The translations under genes and the position numbers were made by a program. From assembly GCF_958979055.1 (NCBI RefSeq), contig NC_084898.1, forward strand, positions 24,269,102 to 24,333,101: DNA of 64,000 bases. Reading direction: 5' to 3'. The stretch's first letter is position 1; each line of letters opens with the position of its first letter. The notes beneath the pieces were generated by a model. That model made no database searches. It was not told the origin of the DNA and worked only from the letters and a program-made list of their open reading frames with translations. Of this stretch, positions 1-18,051 are shown one piece after another. The DNA is from Alnus glutinosa. Taxonomy: Eukaryota > Streptophyta > Magnoliopsida > Fagales > Betulaceae.

Positions 1-109
1 AGTTTGTAAATTTCTCTTTATAAGAATTTGTAAGTATCTCTAGCATTTCTCAAAAGTATGTATATATTTAACTTTATAAAAAAAATTAACAGAAAATTGG
101 AAAACCAAG

Positions 110-365
110 GGGACCATGGCCCCTTGTCCCGGAGGGAGCGAGAGCGACCACCTCCTATACCCATCGACACTTTTGTTTTGTTTGATTCTCGTAACAATTT
201 GGACCATTCATTTGAAATGGACTCTTCAGATAAAATGTTTTGCACAGTGCACAATACCCAATGCCAAATCTTGGCCTGTTCATTACACATGCAATGGACG
301 AATTCATTGCCCCTATTTGGATCCAATTGCTTGTAATTGGTTGATCGAATTGTAATTGTAAGCAA
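110..365. repeat. Dispersed repeat, first copy
   Basis: The part at about 200-360 is clearly similar to 8860-9085: both contain TTTGAAATGGACT, CAGATAAAATGTT, GCACAGTGCA and a closing TTGTAAGCAATTC. The first part (110-165) resembles 7365-7425 (ACATGGCCCCTTG followed by GGGAGxGAGAGCGA). It therefore looks like an internally deleted copy of a longer element present around 7320-9090. No protein or terminal repeat identifies the class. Confidence 0.5.
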
Positions 366-797
366 TTCAGGTAGCTAGCTTAAAATAAAGGGTGAGTGCT
401 TGGCTTTGTTCCGAGTAAGAGGGTTCAAAATCTTGCATTTGCCCTCGCATGTGTGAGCCCTGCACATGTCTCTTCCTTTTAAGGGTTGCTCTATTTTAGA
501 TTTAGTTTAGGAGTATATTGTTCCAGTTGTTTATCATTTCAGTTGTCAAGACATAACTAATGTTATGTGTTAATTTTTGTAGGAGTTTAGCTGCCGAATG
601 ACTTCTTTTTTTCTTTTTTCAATATGAGAGTGATTTGTTTTCTTTTGATATCCTTTGTGAAATGTGAGGTGACTCCTCTAGACCGATAGTGGTGAAATTC
701 GCTATCATCTTTGTTCCCATTCAAACCTCCCTCAAGAGAGCTCAAAAAAATAGGAACCCATGTTATGTAGGACAAACAATAATCAGACAGTTTGCTG

Positions 798-945
798 GGT
801 GAAGGTAAGAGAAAAGAGAGAAGAGAGAAGTCCCAAGAAGGGATAGAAAAAGAGAGAAGAATAAGCTTATAAGAGAAATTAGAGAGAAGAAAGAAGAAGC
901 TCCAAAGAGAGAGAGAAAAGAGAGGAGAGGGAGATAACAAATAGT
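798..945. repeat. Purine-rich (GA) low-complexity tract
   Basis: Almost uninterrupted A/G sequence made of AGAGAGAA-like words. The antisense open reading frame over it is rich in Ser, Leu and Phe, as expected for a pyrimidine strand, and is not a gene. Confidence 0.8.
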
Positions 946-1604
946 TTTTCACTTTTGTTAATTCATCATAAGCGGTTAATACAATAGGAATTTATGTTTA
1001 AATAGACTGCATTAAACCCTAATCCAAATCGTACTCGGGCTAATGATCCACTAAAATAACATAGAGTCTGAAAAATAAACAATAAAACTAATAAAAAACC
1101 TAATAACAATCGATGCCTCAATCACCCCACCACAAAGTTATTAAGTTACGAAAAATGATTCCCTTACAACTTTCATACAACCTCCTCTTTCACATGTGGG
1201 TCATATGTGGGTCATGTTTCGTGCCCCAATTAAACTACCAATCTTTATTTCTTTTTATTTTTTTTAGGATAAATTTGTAATTTAAGCTAAATTGCTATGT
1301 GTTAATAAATCATTAGTGCTAATGCGTCTAGCTAGGTGACAACGACTTAAAAAATATTGGCAAAAAGACCATTTTTATACAAAAGTAAACCACATAAAAA
1401 ATTCAAACCACATGAATTGATTCTATAAAGAAGTGGGAAAGATTTCCTCTTTGTAATCCTTCTCCCATATTTAATTAGAAAAAAAAAAAAAAAAATCTAT
1501 AAAGATGCAAAGCAAGGATTGATTTTGCTTTTTTCTCCATGGTAATTTGAATTCATGCCTTAACACCGGCCCTACGGCATAAAGCCTTGTAGTATATTCG
1601 AACA

Positions 1605-1615
1605 GTCCCACATCG
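1605..1615 (+). promoter_or_regulatory. Upstream sequence element (USE) of U1 snRNA gene
   Basis: GTCCCACATCG is a perfect match to the plant snRNA USE consensus RTCCCACATCG. It sits 66-76 bp before the U1 start. A weak TATA-like GATATGA is centred about 28 bp before the start. The USE-to-TATA spacing of about 34 bp is the arrangement known for RNA polymerase II snRNA genes in plants; polymerase III genes have about 10 bp less. Confidence 0.85.
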
Positions 1616-1680
1616 AGACTTCACGAGTGAAGAGGTGGAGGCTCGCTCGTAGATATGAGAAGTGAGAGGGACGGAGCAAG

Positions 1681-1842
1681 ATACTTACCTGGACGGGGTC
1701 AATGGTCGATCATGTAGGACCATGGCCTAGGTTAGTGACCTCCATTGCACTTGGGAGGGGTGCTCGCCTAAGGTCTCCCCAATGTGGGAGAGCCTACGTC
1801 ATTATTTGTGCTAGTTGGGGCCTGCGTTCGCGCGGCCCCTGC
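1681..1842 (+). ncRNA. U1: U1 spliceosomal snRNA
   Basis: The RNA starts with ATACTTACCTG, the 5'-splice-site recognition end of U1. Stem-loop I follows (ATGGTC pairing with GACCAT), then a conserved central region containing GGGGTGCTCGCC, an Sm-like ATTTGTG near 1803, and a GC-rich terminal hairpin (GGGGCC/GGCCCC) ending near 1842. The length of about 161 nt equals plant U1. U1 pairs with 5' splice sites as part of the U1 snRNP in the nucleus. Stem I looks compensated, but its loop reads GATCATGTAG and so differs from the U1-70K site GAUCANGAAG at one fixed base. Promoter and RNA are otherwise intact, so this is probably a live gene or a sequence variant. The 3' end is set by analogy and may be off by 1-3 nt. 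Confidence 0.93.
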
Positions 1843-1982
1843 CCATTTCAAGTCTAAAATTCATTTGCAATTGATGTAATCTACATACTTAAATCACTGA
1901 AGAACTTAAAACGAAAAATATACGTGTTTTGTAGGATCATCAGCAAAGAAGGAATTTTTGAATATCCTAGCCTTCAACAAAT

Positions 1983-3076
1983 CTATATAACAGAGCTCGA
2001 AGCCTCATCAGCATTCGTTTCGTTTACCTTGGATTTAGAGTCATCGAGATAATGTTGATAGATGTATGAAAGAAAGCCCCAGAATGCTAACAGCAGGGCC
2101 ATCACCTTCACCCCATCTAACTTGTCATGGAAAAATACTACCGCAAGAATGGGAACAACAGGCAAAGCCAATGTACCAATGACATTGGAGAAGAGAGAAG
2201 ACACCTCAAAAACCAACCCCAACATACCCACCGAAGAAATCTGCCATGTCACTGCCGTCCAAATCAAAGTCATCAAGTAGGATATCTTTCCTTTTTCATA
2301 TTCCTTCATCTCTTTCTCCAAAACTTTCCATTCACCGCTTGCGAAAAGTCCTACCACGCATGCACATGTTGCAACAAATGATGGGTATATCTGCATATCC
2401 AAGACAGCAGAGAAGGTCTCTGTTTTGATCACCCTCTGGAAAGACAGCTCCACTAGGGAGAGGTATAATGAGTATGTTGCAGATGCACCAACCGTGCAAA
2501 GAAATCCAATTACATACTTCCCTTTAGGGACTCCTGCTGTTGTGTTTTCAGAGTCGGCATTGACTGCAAGAAGGGCTGCCGACATGGTAACAAGGACTAG
2601 AGAGTTGAGTATAAAGGGTGTGAACTTTTGGGAATTGAGGAAGAAGGAGAAGAGCGCGTTGAAGGCCAATTGGGTTGCACATAGCAGAGAATAAGTAGAG
2701 ACAGGTAGGTATAGGAGTCCGTATGAATACATCAGGTTGTCACTTGCCAAGAGTAGGCCCAAAAATAGGTAGAGAAGGGCAAGGGTGGAGACAGGTGGTG
2801 GTCTTGCAGAGGAAGTATTTACGGGGGATGAGAAGAAAAAGAGAAGGGGGAGTAGAATTGGGAAGCCTGCTGATTGAACAAATGTTGCCATCCATTTGCT
2901 ATTCCCACCTTTGTCATAGTATAATCTTCCCAAGAGAGTAGCTGCAGATTGGCCGGCAAGGAGAAAGAGGATGTAAGAAGACACACGAAGCCACCACTTG
3001 TAATGTTTGAGTTTAGGAAGTTGCAGTAGGTTGGTAAGAGAGGTGCCTTTATGTGAGTTTTGCTCTGGCTTGTCAC
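1983..3076 (-). CDS. Purine permease (PUP family), main exon; exon 1 not located
   Basis: PUP proteins are plasma-membrane carriers of the drug/metabolite transporter superfamily that move adenine, cytokinins and related purines. This exon encodes about 363 residues with multiple hydrophobic helices. Family signatures include W-W-L-R just before the first helix, GQSAATLLGRLYYDKGGNSKW, LLYLPVSTYSLLCATQLAFN, WTAVTWQ, and a C-terminal PVVPILAVVFFHDKL. The stop is TAG at 1983-1985. The frame stays open upstream of the in-frame GTG at 2984 to a good acceptor (pyrimidine-rich, ending TTAG) at 3077-3078, so the GTG is not the start. Family members normally have a very short first exon supplying the ATG. 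I could not place it, and the upstream region is crowded with repeats. Length and motifs argue for a working gene. Confidence 0.88.
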
Positions 3077-3174
3077 CTAATCAGGCACACACAGGGACAG
3101 AAACTAAACATAAGTTTTTAGCCCATATTCTCATACTTAAATACTTAATCAAGTGCAGAGAAAACAATTAAGGA

Positions 3175-4190
3175 ATGTTTCAACCATGTCAGATTAGTAG
3201 TGCGGCATTCCAGAAAGTTAGTGAAGAGAATCAACTAGTATCAAATCCAAGAAACCGATATATTGTTGTTTCGAGGGAGCCGGGACCTCCAAATACAGTA
3301 AATTGTATAATAGAATTAATGTTAAACCTACTGCAGCAACTGCCACACACCTGGCTGCTCATGAAGCAGCACACACGTACGGCATCAGCTGCCACAACAA
3401 CAGCACACGTAGCTACCAATGTGGCAGCATGCATGGCATCAGCCTGAAGAGTGATTGGTGTACAACAGTTGTGCAACTGTTGTGCACCACTCTAGAGACA
3501 TGAAGTGGGTCTCATGTGGGACTTATATAGTGGAACCTATCACATGGGACCCACCTCATGTCTCTAAAACCTTGCACAATAATTGTACAATTGTTGTGCA
3601 AGAGTCATTTTCCTATCAGCCTTGACTACAAAAAAGGCAACAGCAGCAGAATTGATTGAGCACCAATCTGCTGCCCCCAACTATGGAAATAATCTTCCAC
3701 TCTGTCAGCCTTGATGACAATATTCAGCCAGACCCTACTGAACGGGCAGTCACCAATTATGCAGCATATCACGCAAATGTGTGTTCCCAAAATGCACACA
3801 TGAAAGGCAAGTGGCATGCAATCAAATCATGCAATCTGCTCAATATGGAAGTATGCAGATACAAGGCAAGCCAATATGGAGACAGCTTGCACACGGCCTT
3901 GCAGTGCTCTCCAAGCATGCGACATCAGTACATCACAGCCGAATCACTCCCACCAACTCATGAGAAAAACTATTGACAGAGATCAATTCTGATTATGTAT
4001 ATCAATTTTGATTAATTGACAATCAAAATTGAACTTGCCTTCCTGAGTCCTATATATGTAGATCATTATATATTGATGTAACTATGTACAACAAATTAAT
4101 CAAGCAAACAATTCTGCAATTCTTTATCTTTTTCAATTAATACCAAAACATCCTTTCTTTACTGATAGTTCTTCCTTTTTAAGGGAGTGT
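3175..4190. mobile_element. LTR-like non-coding sequence upstream of the permease
   Basis: The stretch is rich in direct GCAGCA/CACACA words. It ends with a promoter-like run (TATATATGTAG near 4052, then a short AC/T-rich leader to about 4145) of the kind found at the R-U5 border of plant LTRs. No target duplication or coding domain was found, so the class and limits are guesses. A MITE-like palindrome sits inside it. Confidence 0.3.
3450..3607. mobile_element. MITE-like foldback element
   Basis: The two halves are inverted copies of each other over about 70 bp: GAGACATGAAGTGGGT at 3493 pairs with ACCCACCTCATGTCTC at 3550, and the outer arms GCACAACAGT/ACAACTG-type words pair as well. The whole forms a near-complete hairpin of about 158 bp around a short AT-rich centre (TTATATAGTGG). 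No open frame. Target duplications are not clear. Confidence 0.7.
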
Positions 4191-5291
4191 GGGTTCCTAT
4201 TTGGACTCTAAACCTGGAGGCTGGAACGTTAGTTCATTGTTGGACTACAAGACTGAAGACTACTACACTCCTCTTGGGATAAGAACACATCAGTTAATAC
4301 CACATTCATAAGATGAATTGCCCACATAAAGTAGATGGATTGTAAAGGAGCTCGTGTTAAGTTCCTTATTAGGTGATACTAGACTTTATAAATAATTTTA
4401 AAAAGCTGTAATTATAACTTGACTAGTCCCTGGGATGCACCGGAAACACATGGTTTTGGTTGCTACCTAAAAGCTGAGTTTATGGGATACACAAACAGCT
4501 TAACTATTTAATAGCTTACCGGTAATTGAGGGAGTTATGTTCTTCATGTTTATCTCATTTACTAACATATATCTGAATGCTTATTTACATATTATTCATA
4601 TTGATTGTTGATAATCGTATTTTTCTGAAGTTGTTGGGGGTAGGAAAAGTGGACAAAAAACAATTTTCAGTCAGGTTTTGAGGAATTAAAATTGATGTAG
4701 CTCTGGATTTACTGATTGCCAGAAACAAAGCTTTAATATTAATTTCCTGCTTTAATGAATTCTATATTCAAATCAGACTGTGAGGAAACAAAAAGAAAGA
4801 AAGAACTAACAAATATTCATGCATGTTTTTCAACAGTGAATCGGCGAGATGGGTCAGTGACTAACCTCGGGTTTCCGTTTCTCGTTGCAGCTCTTGAGCA
4901 GCCTCCATGAGGATTCAAAGAATCAAAAAGATATGCTTATCTTTCTTCTAGTGTTTATCATTTTATAGGTGGCTCTATTTATTTGGGTGGTCCCTCCTAT
5001 GTGGGGCACCACGTGAGCTACAAACGTGCCCTTGTTCAGTAGCATGCAGAAAACACGCACACTAGTGCGCGGGTTTAGTGAAGACCAAAGAGAAGAAAAA
5101 AATCATGAAAGGCATGCAGTTTTATTTGACCGAGACGGTGAGAAGAAAATCATTTTACGTAGCCATTTTCGCAACAGATTAGAGAATTATTTCTGGTCCG
5201 ATTTTCACCACATTTTATGCTTTATACTTATCAATGAATTTCGTCAAAGTCAATGGTCGTAGGCCATTGTGTTGAATCTCTTACTTTTTTT

Positions 5292-5326
<35 letters not shown>

Positions 5327-6598
5327 TATTATTATTATCTATTTGAGCTACTTCTGTGTCATTGGCTGCACGTACTTCTCTAAAATTCCACTAGCTAGTC
5401 AGCAAAGTTGGCTTTAGTAGGTTGATATCGGCCTTCACTTATTTAAAACTCCCCTTCCATTAATTATTATCAACTTGGTATTACTTTAAAAAGTTTTTCA
5501 CACCTATTTTAAAATATTTTAAGAAACATGTAATTTAAAAGTAATAAACAATAAAAAATAAATAAAAATGTGGTCTTGCCAGACCACTTCGGTTGAACGT
5601 GTAATGATCTAGAGAAAGCGTTATCCGATATCACTTTAAAAAGACCAGTTAATTGCAATTCAAGCTGTCTTGAATCACTTATAAGTCCAAATCTATGTAA
5701 GACATAACACTCATGAGCGCTTTATAATCCACTCATCCATCCACTCACCCAATATGAGACTAATTTTGGAGTGTCATAATCTCTACTCATAAGCACATTT
5801 ATAATTCACTCATTTAATACGAGATTAACTTTTAGGGTGTCACAATTTCTGTCACTTAAGTATTTGACATCTTTTTTAGTTTCATGTCATGGAGTGTTGC
5901 CTCAACACCACATGGTGTTACTATATTATGATATCATTTGCAAAGACTTAAGAAAGCTATTATTTAAAAGAACTAGTTAAGCTGCAATTGAAATTCATTA
6001 TAATTATTTATAAAATTCAGTATCACTTAATAAAAAAACTAATATGAAACTTAATGCCCATAAACACCTTTATAATCTACTCATAAGTGGTAGCCAATGC
6101 AGGACATAAAATAAACCATCCTACTTTGGTATTATGGCTAAAAAGGTTCAAAGCTTTTAACAAGTAACCACCTAGGGGCGGAAGGAGGTGGGTTGAGAGG
6201 GGTCAAACACCCCCCCTCATTAATTACCTCTCAAAAATTTCTCTTACATCGGTAAATTATTCTGGATACCCTAATTACCCACCATCAACCATGCATCAGG
6301 AGCAAATATTTTCTAAAAGGATTGGGATTCACCACTTACTCACTCCGACGTGATTTTGTCTTTGTCATTATTTTATGAATTTCAGGCGTTTAGATAATTT
6401 TTAGGTAAGACAAAGTCAAACAAGGAAGCTAAGGTGGAAGACGACGATAAAACACACCGTTTAACAAATGCCTTATGTTGTCTAAAACAATGCAAAAACG
6501 TGCTGTTTAACTCATGTTTTGAAACACTTAAAAAAGATATAAAAAATAAAAATAAAAAATCCCAAACTATATATATCCAGGATAGAGTTCTTCACAAT
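4191..6598. other. Intergenic DNA without a recognised gene
   Basis: AT-rich sequence with poly-T at about 5283-5323. Two diverged copies of one repeat are visible (about 5585-5870 and 5925-6115). They share words such as ATATCACTTTAAA, AAGACxxGTTAA, TTTATAATCxACTCAT and GGACATAA. No coding exon is supported. Confidence 0.55.
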
Positions 6599-6811
6599 TT
6601 ATGCTCTAATATTTCTTGAGAAAAAGGGCTGTAAGCCTATCTGGTCCCGAGGCTTTTTCTTAATGGGATCCAATAGATCATAGAAATAAGTAGTGAAAAT
6701 GGGGGTGGACCAAGTATAAATATCCTTCAAATGATCACTAAAACAAGCTCCTATCGATGGACGGTCAGAGATCCAAAAGGAATTTTTATTTTTTATTTTT
6801 GAGAAGATCAA
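6599..6811 (-). pseudogene. LINE (L1-type) reverse-transcriptase scrap
   Basis: The antisense frame reads like the region just ahead of the reverse-transcriptase core of plant L1 LINEs: an ACFSDHLKDIYT segment, a DLLDPI segment, and then a damaged version of the block normally reading K-x-P-G-P-D-G...FF. Here it is KPRDQIGLQPFF. The piece is only about 70 residues and has no flanking domains, so it is a dead fragment. The assignment rests on motif resemblance alone. Confidence 0.4.
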
Positions 6812-6904
6812 AGGATGACATGGACAATAATATGTACTGGATAGTGCAGCTTATATGCAACACTCAATAGAGCCAAGCAATGGCACATGCACGTACGACA
6901 CATT

Positions 6905-6916
6905 AGTCCCACATGG
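6905..6916 (+). promoter_or_regulatory. Upstream sequence element (USE) of U2 snRNA gene
   Basis: AGTCCCACATGG matches the plant USE consensus RTCCCACATCG with one mismatch. It lies 65-76 bp before the U2 start. An AAATAAAA TATA-like box sits at about 6949-6956, some 30 bp before the start. The spacing of about 33 bp indicates an RNA polymerase II snRNA promoter. Confidence 0.75.
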
Positions 6917-6980
6917 ATTGAATGAGAAACAGCAGAGCGAGAGTTTTGAAATAAAATGCTGTGAGAAGAAGAGAAGAAGC

Positions 6981-7175
6981 ATACCTTTCTCGGCCTTTTG
7001 GCTAAGATCAAGTGTAGTATCTGTTCTTATCAGTTTAATATCTGATACGTGGGTCATCGATCCACATGATATTAAATTAATCTTTTTAGGGGGAGGATCC
7101 ATAACAGTAGCTTGCTACTGGGGTTCCTCAAGCGTCGCCCTTGCTTTGCACTACAGCATGGGCCTGGCGCACCCC
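6981..7175 (+). ncRNA. U2: U2 spliceosomal snRNA
   Basis: The RNA begins ATACCTTTCTCGGCC and contains the branch-point-recognition segment GTGTAGTATCTG, both hallmarks of U2. A near-invariant region runs through TTAATATCTGATA. Stem IIb (GTGGGTC...GATCCAC), an Sm-like run ATCTTTTTAG, an inner stem III (CAGTAG/CTACTG) and a terminal hairpin with loop TTTGCACTAC follow. Expected plant length is about 196 nt. The Sm-site run is interrupted by a C, and stem IV has one T-T mismatch, so it may be a minor variant rather than the main copy. Downstream, CAATTCAACTCCAA (7180-7193) resembles the plant 3' box with one mismatch. U2 pairs with intron branch sites in the spliceosome. Confidence 0.9.
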
Positions 7176-9811
7176 TCTCAATTCAACTCCAAATGTTTCT
7201 TATGGTTGTTTTTATGTATCTCTCAATTTTATTATGTGCCAACATAGCATTTTTTTATGTGAATGGTGATTCTTTTTAGAGAGAATGGATAGAGAGCAGG
7301 GACAGAAAGGTGCCAAATATGAATGAGGGTCAAATTTATTTTTGATAGCAGATATAGACAAGGGGGGGACATGGCCCCTTGTCTATCTATATATGGGTCA
7401 CTCCATGAGGGAGTGAGAGCGAGGGACTTCTTTCCTCCCATCCACCGATGCTGCGGGTCTGCTGTGGTGGTCTTGTTTTGTTGTCTTTGGTTTTTTTGTG
7501 CTCTTTGTTGTTTTGAATTTTTTGTCTTTCCTTTTAATTTGTTGTAGTTGTTACCCTTTAGGTGTTTGGGTGTTGAAGGGTATCTCAAGGGTCATGCATC
7601 TATCTGAATTCTTTGCACTAGAGTTCAGGTATGGTTGAACGGTCTTGCAACAGTCATGCCTCTATCTATGCCTTGTTTTACCACCTTTATTAGCGATCTT
7701 GTTTCATGGTGTTCATGCCAATAATCATTAGAGCCGCGCCATTCATTTGATGAATTCATTTTTATTTTCTATTTTCTATTTTTTTTTTTAATTATTTTAA
7801 TTATTTTTTTATTTTCTGGATGTTTTGAAGCTTCTTGTTGGGTAACTTGGGTTGTTTAGCCCTAGTTTGTTGTTCTTAGTTGTATTTCCTTCAAACCCTT
7901 TCAATCCGGTCTATGTGAAGTAAATAAATTTTTTAATTTGCATGCAAAAATTATATGACAGGTATGTGTTTCTCAAGTGTTCAAAAGATATAGACAGTTT
8001 TGTCTATTGGGTTTGAGGAAATTTTTTCAACCCTTTTTAGAAGAAATTTCTGTTCAACGTAGGTCGGTTGGTTTTCTTGGGGTTTTTGGGTCCCATGATT
8101 AGCACCAACTCTGGCTCATCCGAAAAGCAGTTTAGGCTTGTTCATACTTCATACCTCCAAAAATCAAAGCAAGGATTTTGCTCAACCTCTGCCAATGAGG
8201 CAATGACCCTCAAAGTTAAATCAAGTACTTATATATATATATATATAAAGAGTGGTTGAAGGTCGAGTTTGATAGTCATTGGATTCTAAAGTAATTTGGA
8301 GATGGTAGAGAATCCACTTCTATACTATACACATAAGCACAAATTGATAATTTATTTCGACAGCAATAGCAACAAGAAGTAAATGTTGGGGCAATCAAAT
8401 AAGAAAACAACAAAAGAGACATTAGAGCCTAGGCACAGAATGCAATAAGTTAGTCCCGTATCGCTTAGACGAGAAAGAGATTGCAGTGAGGGTTCATAAC
8501 ATAAGATGGTCAAAGAGAGAATTTTTAGCATACCTTTTTCAGATTGGGTGTAATGGGTAGTTTCATGCGAAAGGGTCTTCAGACATTTGCCCGATTAGGG
8601 TAGGGCCCTGATGCCCTCTCACATGAGGCTCTTCATTGCACATGTAATGAATAGTCTCATCTCTAGCTGTTGAGATGGTCATGACTATCCCTGATGGCAT
8701 TGAAGTGGTCACGACCACCCCCGATGTGTCGTGACATGGCCATCCTCGATGGCATTGAGGTGGTGTTGACTATTCCTGATTCTCTTCAAATGTGGTGTAC
8801 TGTTTGGTAATGGTTGCCACCCGCCAACACATTTCTTGTTTTGTATTTTTAATTCGTGTTACAATTTGAACCATTCATTTGAAATGGACTGTTCAGATAA
8901 AATGTTCTGCACAGTGCAAAATAGTCAATACCAGATCTCAGTCTGTTCTTTACACATGCAATGATCATTGTACCCGATTTGAATCCAATTGCCTTGCATC
9001 AGCCCTCTGATTTGAAACATGAGATTTGACTAGGATTAATATATCCTGACTAGGATTTGAATCTTGCAAGTTAACCCAATTGTAAGCAATTCCTCTTTTC
9101 CAAATCTTGAGAGCGTTGTAGCCCAACCCAAACAAGGATTAATATATCTTACTAAAATATATTAGGCAAATCCCCTGAAGGACTAGGATCAAATAATCTC
9201 AACCTGAACGCGTTGGTTGCTTGCCCTTTCTTTTTTGGGGACTGAGCAATGTAATGTTAATATACAACTAAAATTACAAAGGCCCTCTCATATACAATGC
9301 TGTGAGCTCAAGTTCAATCATCTTGTTCATATCATGGCTATCACTTATATTCAGAGAAGTCAACCAACCTTATTCAACCATGGAAATGCATGAAAATGAA
9401 AATCTATTCGAATCAGCAGGTATTACTACACATCTTGCAGGAAATAACAATTCAACCAAATCAACATTTTGAATATAAGGCAAGAAGATTTTAAATCGTG
9501 GACAATATTCATCATAGAAATGTGTAAATACCAAAATCTGTTCAAGTCAGTAACAGGTTATGACAAAGTCAGTAAATTTTACTACGCATCTCACAGGTTA
9601 TGACAACCTAACCAAACGAACAAATTCCCAAATCATAGTTCTACTCCTAGCTCTTCAGACCCATGTGTTGCCTAAGAGAGTTCCCAAAGAAATGCCGTAA
9701 AAGATTATACCCGAAACAAGTAAATCAAGGACAAAGAAATCGAAATGAAACTTTACAGATCTGGGGTAAAGATGGTTGAAAAACCAAACAGCAAGAAATA
9801 GAGTATAATTC
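7176..9811. other. Intergenic DNA with dispersed repeats
   Basis: Contains the second copy of the repeat also seen at 110-365 (parts at 7325-7480 and 8830-9085), AT-rich filler (7740-7830) and a short (TA)n at 8230-8247. The last few hundred bases (about 9300-9811) probably include the 3' UTR of the Rab gene on the minus strand. No other exon is recognised. Confidence 0.5.
8830..9085. repeat. Dispersed repeat, second copy
   Basis: Matches 160-360 in the same orientation over about 200 bp with moderate divergence and small indels; shared words are listed in the entry for 110-365. Whether the sequence between 7480 and 8830 belongs to the same element cannot be decided here. Confidence 0.5.

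Positions 9812-18051
<8,240 letters not shown>

Larger units (their letters stand above)
1..1600. other. AT-rich intergenic DNA, no gene seen
   Basis: No convincing coding region is visible on either strand. The stretch holds one copy of a dispersed repeat (110-365), a purine-rich low-complexity tract (about 798-945) and a poly-A run near 1481-1495. The longest open frames follow the low-complexity tract and look like chance. Confidence 0.6.

Noticed and set aside
1983..2984. Permease starting at the in-frame GTG at 2984
   Set aside because: The frame continues upstream with the conserved Trp-Trp-Leu-Arg region up to a splice acceptor at 3077, so the GTG is an internal Val.
5026..5262. 78-aa frame as a small gene
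   Set aside because: No start context, signal peptide, domain or repeat of the frame elsewhere; followed directly by poly-T.
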